Origin: Nitrospiraceae bacterium UBA6898
GTDB taxonomy: Bacteria; Nitrospirota; Thermodesulfovibrionia; Thermodesulfovibrionales; UBA6898
Length of the DNA: 6,024 bases
Direction of reading: 5' to 3'
Assembly (NCBI GenBank): GCA_002448975.1
Contig: DKBO01000085.1
Coordinates: 2,094 to 8,117 of the forward strand
Shown here: one piece after another, positions 1-5,415 of the stretch
Layout of the letters: each line of letters begins with the position of its first letter
Position numbering within the stretch: position 1 is the stretch's first letter
The notes under the pieces: generated by a model
Database searches by the model: none
The model's input: the letters and a program-made list of their open reading frames with translations, nothing else
Told to the model about the DNA's origin: nothing
Position numbers and translations under genes: made by a program

Positions 1-18
1 TGAGAGAGGAGAAGACAG

Positions 19-531
19 ATGGCTGATGTTGCAGAGGCAACAGAGCAGACAAGGGTTTCGACCACAGAGAAGCCCCATGAGATCCCGGACAGCTGGCAGC
101 CGAATGTTCTTGCCTTTGCCTGCCACTACTGCGCCTTCGCTGCAGCTGACCTTGCAGGCGTGATGAGGCTTTCCTATCCCCCGAATGTAAAGATCATCAG
201 GCTGCCGTGCACGGGCAAGCTCGACCACATCCATGTGCTGCGCGCATTTGAACGTGGCATCGACGGTGTGTTCGTCGCCGGTTGACTCGTCGGCCAATGC
301 CATTACCTGGAAGGTAATAAGTTCGCCGCACGAAGGATTCGGTATGCAAAGAAGCTCCTGGCAAAGGTCGGTATTGATCCTGCCAGGATCGAGATGTATA
401 ATCTGTCCGCAGCCATGGGGCCCCGCTGGGCAGAGATCTGCACCAATTTTACGGAGAAGATACGACAGATGGGGCCGTCGCCCATGTGGTATGCAACCCG
501 TAAGGAAGATAAAGGAGTGAACGAACCATGA
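19..531 (+). CDS. mvhD: MvhD/FlpD-family [2Fe-2S] electron-transfer subunit, selenoprotein (Sec at in-frame TGA 283-285)
   Basis: This is a small iron-sulfur electron-transfer protein of the family that links HdrABC-type flavoprotein complexes to partner enzymes (methyl-viologen hydrogenase delta subunit, FlpD). Read through the TGA it is 170 residues. Candidate cluster ligands are C35 and C38 (ACHYC), C64 (LPC), Sec89 and C94. Sec89 sits in DGVFVAG-U-LVGQCHYLEGN, where most relatives have Cys, and everything after the TGA matches the C-terminal half of the family down to the stop at 529-531. A strong AGGAG (7-11) lies 7 nt before the ATG. The stop overlaps the metV start as ATGA (528-531), which would make no sense if translation ended at 285. 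The context (metV, metF) makes it the electron-entry subunit of a methylene-tetrahydrofolate reductase complex. The first 28 residues are a polar, probably flexible extension. Family assignment is confident; Sec incorporation is inferred from reading frame, alignment position and hairpin. Confidence 0.85.
286..328 (+). promoter_or_regulatory. Candidate bacterial SECIS element for the mvhD UGA
   Basis: A hairpin lies immediately downstream of the in-frame TGA and inside the coding sequence, as bacterial SECIS elements do. The upper stem is ATTACC (302-307) paired perfectly with GGTAAT (313-318), closing a 5-nt loop TGGAA (308-312). A possible 4-bp lower stem is CGGC (291-294) with GCCG (325-328), separated by an internal loop. 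The apical loop starts 22 nt after the UGA and has a G at its second position. Both agree with the known bacterial SECIS rule (small loop, G among the first two loop bases, roughly 16-37 nt from the UGA). It would recruit SelB with Sec-tRNA. Folding energy was not computed. Confidence 0.7.
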
Positions 532-1238
532 TCGTAGGCCAGCAAAAGCCGTTTGATGAGATATGGGAGATGGTCAAGGGCTTTAAAAAGGTACTCGTAT
601 TCGGCTGCAACACCTGTGTAGCGATCTGCCATGCGGGCGGAGGAAAAGAAGCGGAGATCCTCACCTCCCTGCTGCGGATGAAGGCTGCACAGGAAGGGAT
701 CGACATGCAGGTGGACAATGCTGCGATCGAGCGGCATTGCGAACCGGAGTTCTTCGAGCCGCTGATGGAGAAGGTGAGGACCTATGACCTCGTGCTGTCA
801 ACTGCCTGCGGCGTGGGTGTTAATTTCCTTTCCGATCGCATCGGTGCCATTCCGGTATACCCCGGTATCAATACGACGTTCTACGGCGCTGTTCCTGAAG
901 CAGGTTTCTTTGTAGAACTCTGCGGCGGGTGCGGCAACTGTGTCCTGCACCTGACCGGCGGTATCTGTCCGATTGTGCGGTGCTCCAAATCGCTCATGAA
1001 CGGCCCCTGCGGCGGTACAAACAACGGCAAGTGCGAAGTGAGCAATGAAACCGATTGCGCATGGTTCCTTATTGTCGAGCGGATGAAGAAACTGGGTACA
1101 CTGGAAAAGCTCTTTGAGGTCCAGCCCCCCCGTGACTGGTCGACCGGAACGCATGGCGGGCCGCGAAGAATATCGGTCGAGCATATCCGGGCATTTGAGG
1201 AAGAAGAAGAGAAGAATGCAGCAACGGAGGGACGATAG
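528..1238 (+). CDS. metV: MetV: methylenetetrahydrofolate reductase C-terminal-domain/zinc-finger-type partner subunit
   Basis: This 236-residue cysteine-rich protein belongs to the MTHFR C-terminal domain family, the stand-alone MetV subunit that pairs with MetF in acetogens and related anaerobes. The N-terminal half has a Cys cluster C27-x2-C30-x3-C34-H35 (GCNTCVAICHAGG). Further cysteines are C71 and C94. The C-terminal cluster runs C132-x2-C135-x2-C138, C147, C152, C161, C169, with the characteristic NGPCGG segment, and is expected to bind Fe-S or zinc. The C-terminus is a charged Glu-rich tail (FEEEEEK). The start overlaps the mvhD stop (ATGA), and an AAGGAG-like site at 512-517 supports it, so the two genes are translationally coupled. 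The gene ends directly against metF. The role is an electron relay from MvhD/HdrABC to the flavin of MetF in the cytoplasm. The family call is firm; complex membership is inferred from known complexes with this gene order. Confidence 0.9.
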   Translation: MIVGQQKPFDEIWEMVKGFKKVLVFGCNTCVAICHAGGGKEAEILTSLLRMKAAQEGIDMQVDNAAIERHCEPEFFEPLMEKVRTYDLVLSTACGVGVNFLSDRIGAIPVYPGINTTFYGAVPEAGFFVELCGGCGNCVLHLTGGICPIVRCSKSLMNGPCGGTNNGKCEVSNETDCAWFLIVERMKKLGTLEKLFEVQPPRDWSTGTHGGPRRISVEHIRAFEEEEEKNAATEGR

Positions 1239-2219
1239 ATGAAGAGCGGCAGCAACCTGGAGCGAGTCATTGCAAGCGGCAAAATGGCGGTTACAGCCGA
1301 GCTCGGCCCCCCCATGAGCGCTGACCCCCATGAAGTGATCAAAAAGGCGAACATTCTGAAGGGATTCTGTGATGCGGCGAATATCACGGATTGCCAGACT
1401 GCGGTTGTCCGCATATCGAGTATCGCTGCCGCAGTCATCGCGTTGCGCGAGGGGCTTGAACCGGTCATGCAGATGACCTGCCGGGACCGCAACCGGATCG
1501 CCATGCAGGCAGACTTCCTGGGCGCAGCTGCGCTGGGGATCAAGAATTGCCTCTGCATTGCGGGCGACCACCAGATGTTCAGCGCAGCAGGCAAGCTGAA
1601 AGGGCATCCCGGGGCCAAGAACGTCTATGACGTGGATACCTGTCAACTGGTCGGCATCATGAAGAAGATGCGCGACGAAGGTCTTCAGCAGGGCGGCGAT
1701 AAGCTGGAAGTGGCCCCGAAGTTCTTTGTCGGTGCTTCCTGGACCCCTATGGGAGATCCGATGGATTTCAGGCCCTACAACCTGAAGAAGAAGGTGGATG
1801 CGGGAGCGGACTTCATTCAGACCCAGGGCATCTATGATATGGAGCTTTTCAAGGCGCAGATGGAAAAGGCGCGGAACCTTGGATTACTTGAGCGGACCGC
1901 CATGCTTGCCGGCATCATTGTGCCGAAGAGTGCGATGATGCTCAAGTACATGGATTCTTCCGTTGCCGGCGTTACGGTACCCAAATCGCTTATCGAACGC
2001 ATGAACAAGGCAAAGGCGACAGCAGGAGACGACAAGAAGAAGGCGCGTGAACTGCAGGAACAGGAAGGCATCAAGATTACCGTCGAACTCATTCAGCAGG
2101 CTCTTGAGATCCCAGGGGTAAAAGGTGTGCATATCCAGGCGATCGAATGGGAGACTGCGATGGAGCCGATCGTTAAGGCGGCAGGCCTCTATCCGAGGCC
2201 GACGTTCCCCGAGGCGTAG
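1239..2219 (+). CDS. metF: Methylenetetrahydrofolate reductase (MetF)
   Basis: This 326-residue flavoprotein of the MTHFR TIM-barrel family reduces 5,10-methylene-tetrahydrofolate to 5-methyl-tetrahydrofolate, for the methyl branch of the Wood-Ljungdahl pathway and for methionine synthesis. Visible family marks are the N-terminal strand with the catalytic-type glutamate E21 in TAELGPP, NITD (48-51), QMTCRDRNR (78-86), the barrel strand CIAGDH (106-111), and GADFIQTQ (189-196), a substrate/FAD-site strand typical of the family. An insertion rich in Lys, Glu and Gln at about residues 255-275 separates the last helices; GVHI follows near the C-terminus. The length is normal for the catalytic domain. 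The ATG is contiguous with the metV TAG stop, and GGAGGG (1226-1231) sits 7 nt upstream. There is no pyridine-nucleotide domain, as expected if electrons come through MetV/MvhD. No clear rho-independent terminator follows. Confidence 0.93.
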   Translation: MKSGSNLERVIASGKMAVTAELGPPMSADPHEVIKKANILKGFCDAANITDCQTAVVRISSIAAAVIALREGLEPVMQMTCRDRNRIAMQADFLGAAALGIKNCLCIAGDHQMFSAAGKLKGHPGAKNVYDVDTCQLVGIMKKMRDEGLQQGGDKLEVAPKFFVGASWTPMGDPMDFRPYNLKKKVDAGADFIQTQGIYDMELFKAQMEKARNLGLLERTAMLAGIIVPKSAMMLKYMDSSVAGVTVPKSLIERMNKAKATAGDDKKKARELQEQEGIKITVELIQQALEIPGVKGVHIQAIEWETAMEPIVKAAGLYPRPTFPEA

Positions 2220-2320
2220 CGGAAAGAGCGTTGTGAAAATCCGGGGTGTGGTAACCCCATGCGGATGACCGGGCTCTGCTTCCGGCATGTCCCCGATGGT
2301 TTCTGATCAGGAAATTTCGG
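2220..2320 (+). other. Intergenic stretch after metF with two small inverted repeats
   Basis: No gene was recognised. There is a 5-bp hairpin, GGGGT (2243-2247) with ACCCC (2254-2258) and a 6-nt loop, but no T-run follows, so it is a poor rho-independent terminator. A second short pairing, CCGG (2269-2272) with CCGG (2282-2285), flanks the string GGCTCTGCTTC (2272-2282). That string recurs exactly in the 5' arm of the strong terminator at 2737-2747. Confidence 0.5.
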
Positions 2321-2638
2321 TTGACATCAGTTGGTAAAATTGCAAGAATGATATATATGAAACCCGTTGCCATAGCGCTATTGACTGCAGTCATAGTGGC
2401 GATATGTGTACCCTTGTCGGCCGCTGGTGCACCTGCCGGCGATGCCCCGAGTATTGCTGCACTGGATGTTTGCAGTACGTCGCATGCAGCGGTATCCCTG
2501 AATGCCGATAGTCCCGCCATCCAGGAGTGCCTCTGTGAACTGTCGCTACTCGCATGTATTGGATTTATGGATAGAGCAAAACATTTCTTTCAGCCAGCAG
2601 TATTTGCAATCAAAGTAGACCGCCCTCCCATAGCCTAA
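2321..2638 (+). CDS. Small secreted cysteine-containing protein of unknown function
   Basis: This 105-residue product was not recognised with certainty. A Lys/Arg-containing N-terminus is followed by a hydrophobic stretch (PVAIALLTAVIVAICVPLSAA) and then APAGDAP, which looks like a Sec signal peptide cleaved near SAAGA. The mature part has cysteines in LDVCSTS, a CLC pair and LLAC, and ends in KVDRPPIA. From memory this layout resembles small exported proteins sometimes found beside heavy-metal efflux genes; that is a weak, unverified resemblance. The start is uncertain. TTG 2321 has AGGAAA (2309-2314) at good spacing. The in-frame ATGs at 2348 and 2357 lack a Shine-Dalgarno; 2357 gives the most typical signal peptide (MKPVAIALL). 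The TTG overlaps a perfect TTGACA hexamer, so if that were a -35 box the ATG at 2357 would be nearly leaderless. Confidence 0.5.
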   Translation: MTSVGKIARMIYMKPVAIALLTAVIVAICVPLSAAGAPAGDAPSIAALDVCSTSHAAVSLNADSPAIQECLCELSLLACIGFMDRAKHFFQPAVFAIKVDRPPIA

Positions 2639-2700
2639 TCTTCCTTTCCGAAGTCTCCGAGCAATCACTTTTTTTGAGATACGGGTGACTCCTGTATCAG

Positions 2701-2724
2701 GAGAGCCTTTTTCAGGCTTTTCTT
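2701..2724 (+). terminator. Weak terminator-like hairpin
   Basis: AGCCT (2704-2708) pairs with AGGCT (2714-2718) around a TTTTC loop. G-T and A-T pairs can extend the stem outward to 2701/2721. The T-rich run TTTCTT (2719-2724) follows. It sits about 65 nt after the stop of the small secreted protein and may end that transcript, either alone or together with the stronger terminator downstream. Confidence 0.45.
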
Positions 2725-2736
2725 CCCGTTAAGCTC

Positions 2737-2790
2737 GGCTCTGCTTCGGAAATTATTGAAAAATAATGCCGAAGCAGGGCCTCTTTTTTT
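2737..2790 (+). terminator. Strong rho-independent terminator
   Basis: A 13-bp outer stem, 2737-2749 with 2769-2781, contains a single G-T wobble (2740/2778). After a small asymmetric internal loop there is a 6-bp inner stem, ATTATT (2752-2757) with AATAAT (2762-2767), capped by a GAAA tetraloop (2758-2761). A run of seven T follows at 2784-2790. It most likely ends the transcript of the 2321-2638 gene and insulates the cytochrome gene. It could instead act as an attenuator if transcription of 2877-3677 starts upstream of it. Confidence 0.85.
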
Positions 2791-2824
2791 GGATAACAGT
2801 TTTTTACTGTTGCAGGTAATACCA

Positions 2825-2842
2825 CTGCTTCATGCGAAGCAG
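2825..2842 (+). repeat. Hairpin in the cytochrome gene leader sharing arms with the terminator
   Basis: CTGCTTC (2825-2831) pairs perfectly with GAAGCAG (2836-2842) around the loop ATGC. The same two 7-mers form the core of the upstream terminator stem (2741-2747 and 2771-2777), so cross-pairing between the two hairpins is possible. Confidence 0.6.
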
Positions 2843-2876
2843 ATATCGCGGGGACGTAAGACGAGGAGGTTAGATC

Positions 2877-3677
2877 ATGGAAGGTGGAAAATTGTTTGCT
2901 GAACGTCTTTCGAGAAGAGTCTTTATCAAAGGTGCGGCAGGCACTGTAGGAATTGCAGCCTTAACCGCCGGAGGATTGGGAGTATTTTCTAAAGCAGAGG
3001 CCAAGGGGGGAGGCACTGAAAAGTGGCCCTGGCCCTATGAAAAGCTGGACCCCGAGAAGACTGCTGAGATCGCGTATGCCGAGTGGTACCGGGTATTTTG
3101 TGGTGCAGCGGTTATCAACAGTGTATTTAGTCAGCTCAGCGAAAAAGTGGGTGAACCCTATACATCTTTCCCCAGCGACGCCTTTGTTTTCCTTGAGGGT
3201 GGGATGGTGGGCTGGGGAACGATTTGTGGCTCCAACGCTGGTGCGAACATCGTTGCTAACACGATTATCGGACCGCGTATCGCAGGGCCGGAGTGTGAGA
3301 ACGGAGCGGCAATCGGGGCGGATATTCTGCAGTGGTATTCTGAAGCGGCGCTTCCCACATTTACTCCGAAGGAGCCCAGGCAGAAGGCAAAGATTATGCA
3401 GACTACGAGCAATTCACCCCTCTGCCATGTGTCGGTAGGCAAGTGGATGAAGGCGTCCGGTTACGCTATCAGCAGCCCTGAGAGGAGGGATCGTTGCGCT
3501 CGCGTGGCTGCCAGCGTTGCCTACAACCTTGTCAAGGATCTGAATGCCTGGAAAGACGGCACCTACAAGGCAAAGTCTTCTTGGAAGCCGGCCAGCAACA
3601 TGGGCATCACGGCACAGCAGAACTGCACCGAGTGCCACGGCGCCAATATCCCGACACCGCCGGCAAAAAAGATATAA
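2877..3677 (+). CDS. Split-Soret-type cytochrome c / C_GCAxxG_C_C-family protein, Tat-exported
   Basis: This 266-residue protein resembles the split-Soret cytochrome c precursors of anaerobic respirers, which carry c-type heme and an Fe-S cluster in the periplasm. The N-terminus has a twin-arginine motif, SRRVFIK (12-18), followed by a small-residue hydrophobic stretch ending near KAEAK (39-43), so export in folded form is expected. The mature start has the family-like WPWPYEKLDPEKTAEIAYAEWY (50-71). Candidate Fe-S ligands are C75 (VFCGAA), C117 (GTICGSNAG), C183 (SPLCHVSVGKW) and C207 (RDRCARV); C140 is additional. One c-heme motif, CTECH (250-254), lies near the C-terminus. GAGGAGGT (2863-2870) lies 6 nt before the ATG. 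It stands apart from the genes on both sides: a terminator precedes it and a 104-base gap follows. Family recognition is good; its physiological partner is unknown. Confidence 0.82.
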   Translation: MEGGKLFAERLSRRVFIKGAAGTVGIAALTAGGLGVFSKAEAKGGGTEKWPWPYEKLDPEKTAEIAYAEWYRVFCGAAVINSVFSQLSEKVGEPYTSFPSDAFVFLEGGMVGWGTICGSNAGANIVANTIIGPRIAGPECENGAAIGADILQWYSEAALPTFTPKEPRQKAKIMQTTSNSPLCHVSVGKWMKASGYAISSPERRDRCARVAASVAYNLVKDLNAWKDGTYKAKSSWKPASNMGITAQQNCTECHGANIPTPPAKKI

Positions 3678-3680
3678 CGC

Positions 3681-3696
3681 ATAATCCTAGGATTAT
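3681..3696. repeat. 16-bp perfect palindrome, possible operator
   Basis: ATAATCCTAGGATTAT is perfectly self-complementary with 8-bp arms and no spacer. It lies 4 bp after the cytochrome stop codon and about 85 bp upstream of the barrel-protein start. A perfect palindrome with AT-rich ends fits a dimeric repressor or activator site controlling the metal-handling genes downstream, but no matching regulator family was identified. Confidence 0.45.
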
Positions 3697-3697
3697 C

Positions 3698-3719
3698 GGC
3701 AGGCAGTGCAATTCCTGCC
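3698..3719 (+). repeat. Inverted repeat in the 3678-3781 intergenic region
   Basis: GGCAGG (3698-3703) pairs with CCTGCC (3714-3719) around a 10-nt loop. No T-run follows, so it is unlikely to be a rho-independent terminator. It may be a transcript-stabilising hairpin or part of a control region together with the adjacent palindrome. Confidence 0.35.
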
Positions 3720-3781
3720 CGTCAGAAAATAGAGAGCGGTATTCCCATACCCATAAGAATCCGGAAAAGGAGAGGGTCCGT

Positions 3782-4810
3782 ATGATGAAAAGAAATTTGG
3801 TGATGATAGTTTCATTCCTGGTGCTTGTTTTTCCGGTCCGTGCATATGCTGCAGGTCTCTGCTGTCAGGTGTCGAGCGGTTCGCAGGAGAGCCTCCTTGA
3901 CAGTACCCTGCCGGAATCGGGAAGATTTTCGCTGCAACTACTTTATAGCTTTAGCATGATGGATGAGCTGAAAGAAGGAAGTTCAACGGTATCACTGCAG
4001 GATGTGAAGAACGACGGCAAGTATACGAAGCTCCCTGTCGATATGCACATGATAAAATATACCCTGAATGCCGTCTATGATATCAACGACAAGTTTACTG
4101 CACTGATATCCGTTCCCTACGTACGCAATACCATGGATATGGAGATGGGAATGCGTATGATGGGCATGGGCACAACATGGATGGACCATACGATGACCCC
4201 GATACAGGAACTGGGGGATGTTACGGTCATGGGACTGTATCACTACTATCTAAAAGGCGGCAATGTCAAAACGGATATTTTGACCTTCGGCCTTGGCGTA
4301 AAGACCCCGACGGGTTCTGCAACGCTAAGAGGGTCGAGCGGAAAGTTCATTCATGCCCACATGCAGCCAGGCACCGGTTCATGGGATCCCCTGTTTTCTC
4401 TCATGTATTCCAAGGATATGGCGCCCTTTCTTCTCCAGACCGATCTGACCTATCAGTTGACCACGAGAAACCGTGACGGGTATGAATTTGGCGATTCCTT
4501 TGCCGCAAACGTCATCGGGAGGTACGCGGTAACCTCTTTTTTCAATATTTCAGCAGCTGTAACGTATCTTCATGTCAACAGTGCAGATGACCGGGACGGC
4601 AACTACACGGACCTCACCAGCCTTATGGACGACCCGGACAATACCGGTGGTGACAGCATATGGCTTTCTCCGGGAATCAAAGTGAGACCGTTTCAGAACA
4701 ACCTTACTGCCATAGACCTGAAGGTCCAGTTTCCGGTATGGGAGCGCGTCAACGGTATCCAGCTGGTATCGACATACCGCATCCTCGCCGGGGTCACGTT
4801 CAACTTTTAA
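3782..4810 (+). CDS. Outer-membrane beta-barrel (transporter-like) protein with methionine-rich segment
   Basis: This 342-residue exported protein has a Sec signal peptide (MMKRNLVMIVSFLVLVFPVRAYA, cleavage after AYA at 23) and a mature start AGLCCQ with a vicinal Cys pair (27-28). The rest is a run of alternating amphipathic strands (for example DKFTALISVPYV, KTDILTFGLGVKTP, FFNISAAVTYLHV), ending in TYRILAGVTFNF, whose terminal Phe is the usual outer-membrane insertion signal. It resembles the MetA-pathway/phenol-degradation type of putative barrel transporters. Residues 118-138 hold nine methionines plus D119, E121, D135 and H136, a composition typical of Cu(I) binding. AAGGAG (3767-3772) is 9 nt before ATG 3782. 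The frame stays open upstream to 3494, but that part overlaps the cytochrome gene and lacks a signal peptide. The nosL-like gene follows 49 bp later, suggesting a shared copper-related role. Function is inferred. Confidence 0.75.
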   Translation: MMKRNLVMIVSFLVLVFPVRAYAAGLCCQVSSGSQESLLDSTLPESGRFSLQLLYSFSMMDELKEGSSTVSLQDVKNDGKYTKLPVDMHMIKYTLNAVYDINDKFTALISVPYVRNTMDMEMGMRMMGMGTTWMDHTMTPIQELGDVTVMGLYHYYLKGGNVKTDILTFGLGVKTPTGSATLRGSSGKFIHAHMQPGTGSWDPLFSLMYSKDMAPFLLQTDLTYQLTTRNRDGYEFGDSFAANVIGRYAVTSFFNISAAVTYLHVNSADDRDGNYTDLTSLMDDPDNTGGDSIWLSPGIKVRPFQNNLTAIDLKVQFPVWERVNGIQLVSTYRILAGVTFNF

Positions 4811-4812
4811 TG

Positions 4813-4826
4813 CCCTCTGATGAGGG
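4813..4826 (+). repeat. Small hairpin between the barrel and NosL-like genes
   Basis: CCCTC (4813-4817) pairs with GAGGG (4822-4826) around TGAT, just after the barrel gene stop. There is no T-run. It is compatible with an intra-operon mRNA hairpin and does not argue for termination. Confidence 0.3.
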
Positions 4827-4859
4827 AATAGATCATCATTCATACGAGGAGGAACAGAG

Positions 4860-5390
4860 ATGGTTAGGAAGAGTATCATTTTTTTTGTCGTAGCGGTCAG
4901 TCTGATGCTTGCCGGGATTGCTTTTTCCCAAAACAGAGGTGACGTGCCTCTCCATAAGGAGTGCAAATACTGCGGCATGGACCGGGGCATGTTCGATTTC
5001 ACCCGTATGCTGATAGAATACGACGATGGGACAACCGTTGCGGTCTGCAGCATTCATTGTGCTGCCGTGGACCTGGCGAACAGCATCGACAAAATGCCAA
5101 AGAGCATCATGGTAGGGGACTTCAATTCGAAGGATCTAATCGATGCCGAAAAAGCCTCCTGGGTCATCGGCGGGGAAAAACCCGGTGTCATGTCGAAGAG
5201 GGGCAAATGGGCATTTGCAAAGAAGGAAGACGCAGAGGCATTCAGTAAGAAGAACGGTGGCTCGGCCGCCGACTTTGAGACAGCGATGAAGGCAGCCTAC
5301 GAGGATATGTTTGGTGACACGAGGATGATCAGGGAGAAGCGGAAAATGAACAGGATGAAACAGTCGGGAGAACAAGGGCATAAGCACTAG
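4860..5390 (+). CDS. nosL: NosL-family copper-binding protein, secreted form
   Basis: This 176-residue protein has the NosL signature. After a signal peptide (cleavage near AFSQ, 21-24), the mature part begins HKECKYCGMDRGMFDFTRMLIEYDDGTTVAVCSIHCAA, with C35, C38, M40, M44, M50, C63, H66 and C67 as candidate Cu(I) ligands. The later FNSKDLIDAEKASWVIGG and KKEDAEAFSKKNGG segments match the family fold, in which a fixed region follows the substrate-binding half. NosL supplies copper to nitrous oxide reductase, but many homologues occur without nosZ, and no nosZ is seen here. Unusual points: no lipobox Cys at the signal-peptide end, so the protein is probably soluble in the periplasm, and a basic, Met-containing C-terminal tail ending GHKH. 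GAGGAGG (4846-4852) lies 7 nt before the ATG. The lipoprotein gene follows 19 bp after the stop. The family is confident; the nos pathway role is doubtful. Confidence 0.85.
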   Translation: MVRKSIIFFVVAVSLMLAGIAFSQNRGDVPLHKECKYCGMDRGMFDFTRMLIEYDDGTTVAVCSIHCAAVDLANSIDKMPKSIMVGDFNSKDLIDAEKASWVIGGEKPGVMSKRGKWAFAKKEDAEAFSKKNGGSAADFETAMKAAYEDMFGDTRMIREKRKMNRMKQSGEQGHKH

Positions 5391-5405
5391 GTTTATAGCA
5401 GAAAG

Positions 5406-5415
5406 ACCCATGGGT
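5406..5415. repeat. 10-bp palindrome containing the lipoprotein start codon
   Basis: ACCCATGGGT is a perfect palindrome centred on the ATG at 5410. No good Shine-Dalgarno precedes this start. If the palindrome pairs in mRNA or with neighbouring copies it would hide the start codon, which suggests translation coupled to the upstream NosL-like gene. Confidence 0.35.

Larger units (their letters stand above)
2639..2876 (+). other. Structured intergenic/leader region
   Basis: These 238 non-coding bases lie between the small secreted protein and the cytochrome gene. In order they contain: two overlapping, mutually exclusive hairpins (GATACGGG 2678-2685 with CCTGTATC 2691-2698, or CTCCTG 2689-2694 with CAGGAG 2698-2703); a terminator-like hairpin (2704-2718); ACGGG (2681-2685), which can also pair with CCCGT (2725-2729) around the second and third hairpins; a strong terminator (2737-2790); AACAG/CTGTT repeats near 2794-2811; and a CTGCTTC/GAAGCAG hairpin (2825-2842) about 20 nt before the ribosome binding site. 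No known riboswitch consensus was recognised and no convincing promoter was found. Confidence 0.5.

Noticed and set aside
19..285. Truncated 88-residue MvhD ending at TGA 283-285, or a pseudogene
   Set aside because: The downstream frame encodes the conserved second half of the family, overlaps metV by ATGA, and carries a SECIS-like hairpin. Selenocysteine explains all of this better than decay.
798..1646. Long open frame on the - strand (282 codons) opposite metV and metF
   Set aside because: It lies wholly antisense to two firmly identified genes, resembles no family, and is explained by their codon bias.
2321..2349. Sigma-70 promoter TTGACA (2321-2326) with -10 AAGAAT (2344-2349)
   Set aside because: The -35 is perfect but the -10 matches only half of the consensus and the element overlaps the possible start codon, so it is not listed as a supported promoter.
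2639..2736. Known riboswitch (cyclic-di-GMP, TPP, fluoride, moco, cobalamin) in the structured leader
   Set aside because: None of the conserved core sequences of these classes was found; only unspecific hairpins are visible.
3494..3781. N-terminal extension of the barrel protein back to 3494
   Set aside because: It would overlap the cytochrome gene by about 180 bases, has low-quality Arg/Cys-rich sequence, and would bury the clear signal peptide and ribosome site at 3767-3782.
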